NCBI GenBank assembly: GCA_038227045.1
Contig: JBBRQD010000095.1
Location: 1 to 20,107 of the forward strand
Direction: 5' to 3'
Length of the DNA stretch: 20,107 bases
Origin: JANXLS01 sp038227045
GTDB lineage: Bacteria; Planctomycetota; SZUA-567; H5-PLA8
Numbering within the stretch: the stretch's first letter is position 1; every line of letters starts with the position of its first letter. Positions 1 through 7,567 of this stretch are shown one piece after another. The notes under the pieces are model-generated. The model did no database searches, was not told where the DNA came from, and was given only the letters and a program-made list of their open reading frames with translations. Position numbers and translations under genes: made by a program.

Positions 1-77
1 CCACCGTCACATTGATGGAAGACATCCTCCCCGAAAATCCGCCCATCCCAATTCCTGAATACTTCCCCAGCCGGTAA
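1..77 (+). CDS. possible 3' end of an unidentified gene (partial)
   Basis: The frame starting at base 3 is open from the window edge to a TAA at 75-77 and reads TVTLMEDILPENPPIPIPEY followed by FPSR and stop. The composition (acidic helix, then a Pro-rich tail) and codon choice look like a real protein C-terminus, but 24 residues are too few to recognise a family. No other gene occupies this strand until 15598. It could also be chance, because a 75-base open stretch is not rare. The left-flanking sequence would settle it. Confidence 0.3.
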   Translation, partial: TVTLMEDILPENPPIPIPEYFPSR

Positions 78-159
78 TCATTCCCGGATACCGGTGCGGT
101 GCGCCTACATTACATTGACATGTACTTCACCGGAGCATTACTAATTCTATCACCTTTGT

Positions 160-222
160 GACCCAAGCCTGCGCCGGAATACCGGCTGCGGCCTGGGCTA
201 TCGTAGTTCGCGCCTTTGGCGC
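160..222. repeat. dispersed palindromic repeat A, copy 1
   Basis: This 63-base stretch matches 11544-11606 at 54 of 63 positions by hand alignment, without gaps. It contains a central CCGG-spaced palindrome bracketed by arms that pair approximately (ACCCAAGCC with GGCCTGGGCT). It ends in the small hairpin GCGCCTTTGGCGC (210-222). The two copies keep the hairpins while differing in loops and single bases. It is an intergenic, probably non-autonomous repeat of unknown name. Confidence 0.6.
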
Positions 223-280
223 GGTTTGTGATTAAGGACAGTTCGGGCGCGGACGATTAGCAAATAAGGAGGATTAATAG

Positions 281-315
281 GCCTCGCACTAAGGCACCAA
301 GAGCACAAAGAAAAG
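281..315. repeat. dispersed A-rich repeat B, copy 1
   Basis: The stretch begins GCCTCGCACTAAGGCACCAA and continues with GAGCACAAAGAAAAG. It resembles 11446-11483 and 15448-15492, which start GCCTCGCACAAAGACACAAA. All three copies are intergenic and in the same orientation. The AAAGACACAAAG core is a low-complexity purine-rich motif. No coding capacity is seen. Confidence 0.55.
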
Positions 316-395
316 ACAATTAAAATCCAATGGAAAATTAAGGGGGAAAAAATTAGTATGTATTCTATGTGTTTCATAGAGAGTGTTTCTATTAC

Positions 396-3300
396 CTATT
401 TTGCCTCACGCTTCTTTTCCGCATCAATCGCGGCGGGCACGTGCGCCGGAGGCGTGGCGGGTTGATATACGATCCGCGAAATTCTGTTGGGGTGTTCGAC
501 GAGGTACAGCGCGCCGTCCGGACCTTGCAGCATGGAGAGCGGACCGGCGGGAATGCCGATCGCGAAATCCAACGGCACGCTTGCCTTGCCGCTGGCCGGA
601 TCGATGGAGACGAAGCGAACCCACTTGCGGACATAATCCGCGTAAAACATACCGTCGTGGAAGCGCGCGGGGAAAGCGAACTCGCCGGCGCTCGCGCGGC
701 AGATCGGCCCGCTGGTCACGCCGGCGCCATTTTCGCGCGTGTACCAGAGCCACGGATCGATCAGGCTGGGATCCTTGCTCGGGCCCGCCAATTTTCCATC
801 GGCGGGGCCTTCGCGCAGGGGCCAGCCAAAATTGCCGCCCGCCCGGAGCAAGTTGATCTCATCGTAATCCTCCTTGAGGTCATAGCCCATTTCTCCAATA
901 AAAATGCGGCCGGTCTGGGCATCGACGTTCATGCTGTACGGATTGCGGTGGCCAACCGAAAAAGTTTCGCCTCGCGCGCCAGCCTTGCCCACGAAAGGGT
1001 TGTCGGCGGGGATCGAGCCGTCGAGGTTCAAGCGCAGGACTTTGCCGTGCAGATCGGACAAATCCTGCGCCTGATTTTTGGGGTCTCCGAAGAATTTTTG
1101 CCACTCACGCGGATTGTTGTTGTCGCCGATCGTGACATAAAGCTTTTTATCTTTGGGATTGTATTTGAGCGCGCCGCCCTGGTGGTAGTCGATCAGGCTG
1201 GGAACTTCGAGCAGGATCTTTTCGCTATTTGGAAGAAACGCTTTGCCCCGGCCATTTTCCGCGACGGTCACCCGGACGAGCCGGTTGACGATCGTATTCT
1301 TGTCGCCGGCCCCGGAGGTGTAGTACAGATACAGGAACCCGTTGTTCAAGAATCCCGGATCGCACAAAATGCCATGCAGCCCGCGCTCGCCGCTGGTGTC
1401 TGCCGCGACTTTGGCGATCTGCGTCTTCTGTTTTGTCGCAAACGAATAGGCCCAGACCGTGCCATCGCGCGCGGCGATCCAAAGCCTGCCGTCCGGCCCG
1501 ATGTCGATGTCCATCGGCTGATTGACATCCGCAAGTTTCTCGTACTTGAAACCGGCGGGCAGCCAGACCGTGCTGCCCGGCTGGTCGAAGAGTTCCAGTT
1601 TGGGCGGCGCGACGGCGGTATTGCCGGATACGGCAAGCATTGCTACCCGGAAACCAATACTCGAGTTGCTGAGGCGAGGGTCCTGGCCGTAACGGAGCGC
1701 GGCACGGCATACGAACGGATCATTATGCCAGCAACCGCCGCGAAAAATACGAGCATTGCCGTCCCCGCCAGGAGGATCCACCGCGGGGCTTTTCGCATAG
1801 TAATCCTGTTGGCGTTTGTCGTTCACCCACTCCCATGCGTTTCCGGCCATGTCGAACGCGCCGCACCAACTCGCGTTTTTGAAATTTCCAACCGGCGACG
1901 TGTAGGCGAAACCGTCGTTGTCGATGGTGCAATTCATCGACGTAAAGCCGGCGTTTTTCAACGTCATGTCGCCATGATTCGCCAGCGTTCCGTCCCACTT
2001 GTCGCCCCATGGATATTTTTTGCTTTCAGTTCCACGCGCCGCGTATTCCCATTGTGCTTCGGTCGGCAAACGCACGCCCCGGCCCGACAACTTGCTGGCC
2101 CACGCGACGAATGCCTGCGAATCGTTCCATGAAACGAGCACGACGGGATGATTTTCTTCCTGTTTGAAGCCTGGCATCTTCCAATTGATGCCCTCTACGT
2201 TATCCTGCCACTTGCCGTCCTTCACCGTCGTTCCTTTGTTGCCATTGCGCTCACATTCCGTTTCAAACTTCGCTGTTTCGGCAAAGCGCCTGAACTGCGC
2301 GACCGTCACTTCGTACTTGCCGACGTAAAATGGTTGGCTGATCTTGACCTTATGCGCGGGCTTTTCATCGGCGTTTCCGTTGTCGTCGCCCATCATAAAT
2401 TCTCCCGCCTTGACCAGCACCATCTCCATCTTCACGCCGCCGCCCAAGTCGAGCGTTGTTTCCTGAGGAAGCGCCGCCGTTTCGGGCGTCAGCGGTGCGA
2501 CGACGGTGTTTCCGGTCACGGCGGCGGGGGTTTGCGCCGCGCCCAATTTCTTAAAGCGGATGTCTTTGAATTGCGCGCGCACGGCGTTTTGATACCGCCA
2601 TATTTTCAACGACAGCAGCCCGGAGAGCGAGCGCTGGGCTTCGTTCATGTCGGTGAAATCAACCACCTTCAGCCCGTTGATCTTATGGATGATGTGGTTG
2701 CCTTGAACGACGACGGTCAATTCGTTCCAGCCATCTTTCTTCAGCGAGTTCCACACCTCATCCTGAGTGTGGCCCGTATCGCCGACCGTTTGAAGCTGGT
2801 TTTGACCGTTGACATTTTTGGCGACTACTTGCGTGCATGTTTTCGCCAGCAATTTGCGGCGGCGATCGCCGTCATATAAGTGCCCGTTCTCTTCCCGGCC
2901 ATAGTGGTCGTCGGTCACATTGTGGTCGAGTTGGTATCCGTCCATTTCCAAATCGGGGTATTCCTTGGCGCGATACCCGATTGCCGCATTGCAGAGCAGG
3001 GTCTCAAGCCTGCACAACACTCGTATTTCAAAATCGTCCACGGTCATTCCGCGGCGGACCAGCCAGAAATTATTCTGTTTGCCTGCGTTGACTTTCGCCA
3101 CAATCGCGCCGTCCTTGACAGACCACACCGCTGGATCGCCTTCCCAGCCGGTCAAATCGCGACCGTTGAAGAGCGAGACGAAACCGTCGGCGTTCTGGTT
3201 TTCAATCGGCGTTGCCGCGCCATGCCCGAAATCCCGCAGCTCAATCGTCATCTCCAGAGTGCCCATAACCATCGTTTTGACCAAGCCACCAATCGGCACA

Positions 3301-5867
3301 TCCGGACAAGTCCACGTCTTGACTGTCTCGAATATCTTATTGCCCTGGTCGGTTGTCTCAATGTTTTGAAGCGTCCAATGTGTCTTAAACGGCTTGACAC
3401 CCACCGTGATTTCGTCCAATCCGGATTGCATTTCATTTTGCTTCATTCCCGGTATGAGATTTACCCCAAGACCTTGCAATGGGGAGAGCGAAGTAGTGTC
3501 GTTCATATCGATGCGCACGTCTTTCTTTTCAGTCTTGCCGTTCATCGCCGCCACCAGTTCGACCACGATCTCCTTCGCCGTGACGCTTTTAACGGTCTGG
3601 CGCAAAATGCCGTCCGAATTCTGACCCTTAGCATGTATCTTTATGGAGTATTCCAGCCAGTCACCGACGTGCGTTTTCGCAATGGGATTTTCGGCCTTGG
3701 GCGCAGCATTTACTGGAATTGACGCCTTCTGCGCCTGAAGTACATCCAGGTCGTGTTTCGAAACCGTATCCGATACCAGCCCGGACAAATTGGTCATGTC
3801 GGCCAGCGGAGAAATATCTGCAATTTTGCACCCGCCAAGGATCAGGGTCGCGACCGCGCTTTTGCGCAACGGCTCCAGATTTGTGACCCGCGTGCCTGAC
3901 ACATCCAGCCACAAAAGTGTTTTCATGTTTTTGAGCGGCGATAAATCCACAACCGCAGTCCTGGCTACCGACAGCAGGCGCAAAGAGGAACCTTCCAGCG
4001 CCGCGATCGATTCAATCTTGGTTTCGGACAGATACAGGTCGGCGATTTTCATGCTCGACAACGGCACCAAGTCACTGACCGGTGTTCGGTCAAGCCCCAG
4101 AAATTCGAGCGCCATTCCTCGCAGCGGCGAGAGATCCGAAACTGACGTGCCTTGAAGTTCGACGCGCTTCAGCTTCATCCCTTTCAAGGGAGAAATGTCC
4201 TTCAACGGTGTCATTCGGCCCACGCTGTGGTTGACAAACCGCTCCAAATCCTGCAGCGCGCGCACTGGCGCGATGGTACGAGTTTGATCGGCGCTGCATT
4301 CAAAAGAGATGACGCGATGGTTGTTGATGTCGATTTTGCAGTCAGGCATGCCGTCGTTGAGGCGCTTCATTTCCGCATTGATGCGCTTCGCCTGTTCTTC
4401 GGCGGGCAGCGCCTGAACTTCTTTAACCCAGGCGTCGTCGGCCGTAATTGTACCGGCCGGCACCGTCGGTTTGATCTCGTGCCGTGGCGGGTCGGGCTGT
4501 TTCAAGACCGTCTGTGCCATCTGGGTCCTTTCGGCAATGTTCGGCGCGTTATCGTTTTTCTTGCCGCCCAACGCAAACGCACACACCGCAATCAGCGCCG
4601 CGGCCGCGACGCCGCCGCCAATCAACAGCGCTGAATTCTTCGCCGGCTTTTTCGCCGGAAGCATCTGTGTCGCGTCTTCAGGTCTGGCAGCTCGCACTGA
4701 GTTGGGGGCGGCCTTCCGTTGCTGAACGGGATGAGTGCCGCGCAGGGCATTGCGGCGCGGCGGAGCGATCTTCTGTCGCATCGCCACGCTGGATTTGCCT
4801 TCGTCCAAACCGTGCGTGCTCGGCATTTTTCCGTCGATGACCAACTCCAGATCGCGCAGCAATTCATCGCAATTTCGGTATCGGTCGACCGGTTCCTTGG
4901 CCATCATTTTCTGAATGACCAGCACGATCCCGTCCGGGATATCGTCGTGAATATCCTGTGGATTGGGAAGCTGCGCCGTCAAATGCTGCATCATGATCAT
5001 CGCCGCGGTCGAGCCTTGAAACGGCGTCTGCCCGGTGACCAAATGATACAGCGTCGCGCCCAGCGAATAGATGTCGGTGCGCCCGTCGATGCCCTTGTCG
5101 CCGCGCGCCTGCTCCGGCGAAATGTAATGCGGCGTGCCCATCGCCACGCCGGTTTGCGTGGCGAACGACTGTTCCGAATCGCCGATGTTTTTCGAGAGGC
5201 CGAGATCCAGAATTTTTGCGACGCCGTCTTTGGTGAGGAGAATATTGGCAGGCTTGATATCGCGATGAATCAACCCGTGCTCGTGGGCGTGTTTCAAGCC
5301 GCGCGCCACTTGCATGGTGACTTCGATGGCTTTGTCCCACGTCAGCGCCTTCTCGCGCTGGAGCTTCGTGTCAAGCGGTTCGCCTTCACAGAATTCCATG
5401 GCGTAATAATGCACGCCCATGTCTTCACCCGTCGTATAGGCGGTGACGATGTTGACATGGTTCAGCTTTCCCGTGGCCTTTGCTTCGCGGCGAAAGCGTG
5501 ACAGAAAAGTCTGGTCGGACGCGTATTTTTTCGGAAGGATCTTCAACGCCACTTTGCGGCCGACCGCGGTGTCGTCGGCGAGGTAGACTGCGCCCATGCC
5601 GCCTTCGCCGATTTTCTTGAGTATTTTGTACGCGCCGAGCTGCTTGATGCCGCCTTGCAGCGCGACTTGCGCTTTTTTCTCGACGTTTTCGCGGATGGGC
5701 TGAGTAATGATCCCCTGCTGAACGAGCACATCGGCGAGGGAAGGCGAAGCGCCAGTGTTCGAGGATTCTTTCTGAACGCGCGTCGCCGCTTCGATCTGGT
5801 CGAGCGTGGCGATACCCATTTGGTTAAGCGTCCGCGCGAAGATTTCGTCGGACAATGGGCCTGCCAT
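396..5867 (-). CDS. giant receptor-like Ser/Thr protein kinase fused to LRR, DUF1080, FGE-sulfatase and sugar-dehydrogenase domains
   Basis: Predicted membrane kinase of 1823 residues. Seen in order: a helical N-terminus (1-75); a PknB-type kinase (about 79-343) with G-loop GEGGMG (87-92), K109, HRDIKPAN (201-208), DLG in place of DFG (221-223) and GTPHYISPEQ; a basic, Pro-rich linker; one membrane segment (412-435); six leucine-rich repeats of the TxVxDLSPL type (about 565-697); a DUF1080 lectin-like fold (894-1107); an FGE-sulfatase domain (1146-1411); and a PQQ glucose/sorbosone-dehydrogenase-like propeller (1430-1802) with GHRNP and NFGWP motifs. Everything after the membrane segment should lie outside the cytoplasm. 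ATG 5867 is preferred because GAGGTG (5871-5876) lies just upstream; an in-frame GTG at 5873 adds two residues. It stands alone, 144 bases upstream of the DUF1501 stop. Kinase activity is likely from intact motifs; the sensed ligand is unknown, though sugar binding is a reasonable inference. Confidence 0.92.
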   Translation of the reverse strand: MAGPLSDEIFARTLNQMGIATLDQIEAATRVQKESSNTGASPSLADVLVQQGIITQPIRENVEKKAQVALQGGIKQLGAYKILKKIGEGGMGAVYLADDTAVGRKVALKILPKKYASDQTFLSRFRREAKATGKLNHVNIVTAYTTGEDMGVHYYAMEFCEGEPLDTKLQREKALTWDKAIEVTMQVARGLKHAHEHGLIHRDIKPANILLTKDGVAKILDLGLSKNIGDSEQSFATQTGVAMGTPHYISPEQARGDKGIDGRTDIYSLGATLYHLVTGQTPFQGSTAAMIMMQHLTAQLPNPQDIHDDIPDGIVLVIQKMMAKEPVDRYRNCDELLRDLELVIDGKMPSTHGLDEGKSSVAMRQKIAPPRRNALRGTHPVQQRKAAPNSVRAARPEDATQMLPAKKPAKNSALLIGGGVAAAALIAVCAFALGGKKNDNAPNIAERTQMAQTVLKQPDPPRHEIKPTVPAGTITADDAWVKEVQALPAEEQAKRINAEMKRLNDGMPDCKIDINNHRVISFECSADQTRTIAPVRALQDLERFVNHSVGRMTPLKDISPLKGMKLKRVELQGTSVSDLSPLRGMALEFLGLDRTPVSDLVPLSSMKIADLYLSETKIESIAALEGSSLRLLSVARTAVVDLSPLKNMKTLLWLDVSGTRVTNLEPLRKSAVATLILGGCKIADISPLADMTNLSGLVSDTVSKHDLDVLQAQKASIPVNAAPKAENPIAKTHVGDWLEYSIKIHAKGQNSDGILRQTVKSVTAKEIVVELVAAMNGKTEKKDVRIDMNDTTSLSPLQGLGVNLIPGMKQNEMQSGLDEITVGVKPFKTHWTLQNIETTDQGNKIFETVKTWTCPDVPIGGLVKTMVMGTLEMTIELRDFGHGAATPIENQNADGFVSLFNGRDLTGWEGDPAVWSVKDGAIVAKVNAGKQNNFWLVRRGMTVDDFEIRVLCRLETLLCNAAIGYRAKEYPDLEMDGYQLDHNVTDDHYGREENGHLYDGDRRRKLLAKTCTQVVAKNVNGQNQLQTVGDTGHTQDEVWNSLKKDGWNELTVVVQGNHIIHKINGLKVVDFTDMNEAQRSLSGLLSLKIWRYQNAVRAQFKDIRFKKLGAAQTPAAVTGNTVVAPLTPETAALPQETTLDLGGGVKMEMVLVKAGEFMMGDDNGNADEKPAHKVKISQPFYVGKYEVTVAQFRRFAETAKFETECERNGNKGTTVKDGKWQDNVEGINWKMPGFKQEENHPVVLVSWNDSQAFVAWASKLSGRGVRLPTEAQWEYAARGTESKKYPWGDKWDGTLANHGDMTLKNAGFTSMNCTIDNDGFAYTSPVGNFKNASWCGAFDMAGNAWEWVNDKRQQDYYAKSPAVDPPGGDGNARIFRGGCWHNDPFVCRAALRYGQDPRLSNSSIGFRVAMLAVSGNTAVAPPKLELFDQPGSTVWLPAGFKYEKLADVNQPMDIDIGPDGRLWIAARDGTVWAYSFATKQKTQIAKVAADTSGERGLHGILCDPGFLNNGFLYLYYTSGAGDKNTIVNRLVRVTVAENGRGKAFLPNSEKILLEVPSLIDYHQGGALKYNPKDKKLYVTIGDNNNPREWQKFFGDPKNQAQDLSDLHGKVLRLNLDGSIPADNPFVGKAGARGETFSVGHRNPYSMNVDAQTGRIFIGEMGYDLKEDYDEINLLRAGGNFGWPLREGPADGKLAGPSKDPSLIDPWLWYTRENGAGVTSGPICRASAGEFAFPARFHDGMFYADYVRKWVRFVSIDPASGKASVPLDFAIGIPAGPLSMLQGPDGALYLVEHPNRISRIVYQPATPPAHVPAAIDAEKKREAK

Positions 5868-5870
5868 AAG

Positions 5871-5909
5871 CACCTCGCATTATATAGTAGACATTTACTA
5901 CGACGACAA
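5871..5909 (-). promoter_or_regulatory. candidate promoter and SD for the giant kinase gene
   Basis: On the minus strand TTGTCG (5909-5904) is followed after 17 bases by TATATA (5886-5881), which overlaps a perfect TATAAT (5884-5879). The Shine-Dalgarno-like GAGGTG (5876-5871) precedes ATG 5867. If this is the promoter, transcription would begin at about 5872-5874 and the message would be almost leaderless, cutting into the SD. The two signals are therefore hard to use together, and the real promoter may lie further upstream (5910-6011). Confidence 0.3.
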
Positions 5910-6011
5910 TATTGCGGAAAACTGTACAGACGATCACATTTTTTTCCAGCGGGTTTTCGACGCTTGAAATGCTGGGGTTTGCACTATCAGCCAATTATGT
6001 AAAGGGAGGCG

Positions 6012-7487
6012 TTACGCCAGAATATCCTTGATCACATGCCCGTGTACGTCGGTCAGGCGGCGCTCGATTCCGTTGTGGTAGAAGCTCAGGCGCTCGTGGT
6101 CCAGGCCGAGCAGATGGAGGATGGTGGCGTGCAGGTCGTAGATTGTGGTGACGTTTTCGACGGCTTTGTAGCCGAATTCGTCGGTTGCGCCATAGCTGAA
6201 TGCGCGCTTCACGCCCGCGCCTGCGAGCCAGACCGTGAAGCCGCTGGGGTTGTGATCGCGGCCGTTTGCGCCTTTTTGGAATGTCGGCATGCGGCCGAAT
6301 TCGGTTACGAATGCGACCAGCGTGTCCTTTAATAATCCGCGCTGCTTAAGATCTTTCAACAGCGCCGCAGCGGGCTGGTCGAGGATTGGGGCGTGGATGT
6401 CGTACTGCGTTTTTATGGCCTTGTGCCCGTCCCAATTTCCGACGCCTTCGCCCATCGCGTAGGAGCCGTTGAAGAGCTGCACGAACCGCACGCCGCGTTC
6501 GAGGAGTCTACGGGCGAGCAGGCAGTTTTTTGCGAATCCCGCTTTGGTTTTGTTCGCGTCGTTCACGCCGTACGCCTTGAGCGTCGTTTCACTTTCGCCG
6601 GTGAACGTGCTGACTTCCGCCGCCGCGAGCTGCATCTTCGCGGCCAGTTCGTACGCGGCGATGCGCGCGGCGAGATCGCCGTCGCCGGGGTGTTGGGCGA
6701 GATGGCGGTCGTTGAGCAGTTTGAGAAAATCGCGCGTCGCGGACTCGGCGTTTTCCGTTACTTCGGGCGGGCGCAGCAGATTTGGGATCGGTTTGTCAGC
6801 GCTGAACGGCGTGCCCTGAAACACGGCGGGCAGAAATGCCGACGCCCAATGGCGCGAACCGATCTGCGGCACGCCGCGCGGGTCGGGAATCGCCACGAAC
6901 GCCGGGAGGTCGGCGCATTCGCTGCCGAGCGCGTAGGTCGCCCACGCTCCAGCGCCGGGAAAACCGTCGAGCGTGTAGCCGGTGCTCATCTGATTCTCGG
7001 CCGGGCCGTGCGTGTTCGACTTCGCCGTCATCGAATGAATGAAGCACATTTCGTCGGCGAGTTCGGCGAGATTCGGAAGCATCTCGCTGATCATTTTTCC
7101 GCTTTGTCCGCGCGGCTTGAACTCCCACAGCGGCTTGATCAAATTGCCCTGCTGGCCCTGAAACGTGACCAGCCCGTCCGCGCCGGGAAGCGGTTTCTCG
7201 TGCTGCTTGATCAGTTCTGGTTTGTAGTCGAAGGTGTCGACGTGGCTGAGCGCGCCGGAGCAGAAAATCAGGAGCACGCGCTTGGCTTTTGCCTCGAAAT
7301 GCGGCGGGCGCGGGGCGTACGGCCGGGCGGGATCGATCAGGGGGCGAATCGGCGGCTCGGCGGCGGTGGCTCTTTTTTCAGCCAGCAGCGCGGCCAGAGC
7401 GATACCGCCCAGGCCCGTTCCGCCCCATTGGAGGAATTCGCGGCGGTCGAGGAGCCGGCGTCCGGCGTTTGACAAGGTGTGCTGCAT
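6012..7487 (-). CDS. DUF1501 family protein, Tat-exported
   Basis: Protein of 491 residues. The N-terminus carries a twin-arginine signal (DRREFLQWGGTGLGG, residues 14-28) followed by a hydrophobic stretch and an Ala-rich cleavage region near residue 43. The body matches DUF1501, which belongs to the alkaline-phosphatase-like superfamily: FCSGALSHVDTFDYKPEL, MLPNLAELADEMCFIHSM, VTEFGRMPTFQKGANGRDHN and a C-terminus with TTIYDLHATILHLLGLDHER. Length is normal for the family. ATG 7487 is chosen because GGAG lies about 8 bases upstream and the Tat signal starts there; the frame stays open upstream to 7865 only across the preceding gene. It follows the DUF1553 gene by 80 bases, the usual pairing in planctomycetes and verrucomicrobia, and is probably co-transcribed with it. 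The substrate is unknown. Confidence 0.93.
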   Translation of the reverse strand: MQHTLSNAGRRLLDRREFLQWGGTGLGGIALAALLAEKRATAAEPPIRPLIDPARPYAPRPPHFEAKAKRVLLIFCSGALSHVDTFDYKPELIKQHEKPLPGADGLVTFQGQQGNLIKPLWEFKPRGQSGKMISEMLPNLAELADEMCFIHSMTAKSNTHGPAENQMSTGYTLDGFPGAGAWATYALGSECADLPAFVAIPDPRGVPQIGSRHWASAFLPAVFQGTPFSADKPIPNLLRPPEVTENAESATRDFLKLLNDRHLAQHPGDGDLAARIAAYELAAKMQLAAAEVSTFTGESETTLKAYGVNDANKTKAGFAKNCLLARRLLERGVRFVQLFNGSYAMGEGVGNWDGHKAIKTQYDIHAPILDQPAAALLKDLKQRGLLKDTLVAFVTEFGRMPTFQKGANGRDHNPSGFTVWLAGAGVKRAFSYGATDEFGYKAVENVTTIYDLHATILHLLGLDHERLSFYHNGIERRLTDVHGHVIKDILA

Positions 7488-7502
7488 GACTTCACTCCGA
7501 AA

Positions 7503-7565
7503 GTTCGTAGTTCCGCCTTCAGGCGGTCCGGCAAAAAAAGACCGCCTGAAGGCGGAACTACGAAC
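7503..7565. repeat. perfect 25-bp inverted repeat between DUF1553 and DUF1501 genes (repeat D)
   Basis: Arms 7503-7527 and 7541-7565 are exact reverse complements over 25 bases, with a 13-base spacer containing seven As. Each arm contains a smaller hairpin of its own, CCGCCTTCAGGCGG. It begins 2 bases after the DUF1553 stop codon and ends 15 bases before the DUF1501 start. In the message it would fold into a very stable stem that could slow decay of the upstream part or lower readthrough. The nested palindrome resembles REP/BIME-type elements. Confidence 0.85.
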
Positions 7566-7567
7566 GC

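Larger units (their letters stand above)
78..395. other. repeat-rich intergenic region
   Basis: No credible gene is seen here. The stretch separates the rightward partial frame at the window edge from the 3' end of the leftward kinase gene. It holds one copy of palindromic repeat A (160-222), one copy of the A-rich repeat B (281-315) and an AT-rich tail (316-395). On the minus strand a weak 5-bp stem (365-369 with 375-379) follows the kinase stop codon and leads into a T-rich stretch. It could help end the kinase transcript, but it is too weak to call a terminator. Confidence 0.5.

Noticed and set aside
115..143. TTGACA promoter near the left edge
   Set aside because: No good -10 follows and there is no plus-strand gene downstream for it to serve.
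369..2132. Long plus-strand open frame opposite the kinase C-terminus
   Set aside because: It mirrors the third-position GC pattern of the real minus-strand gene, has no domain-like sequence, and the minus strand gives clear domains throughout.
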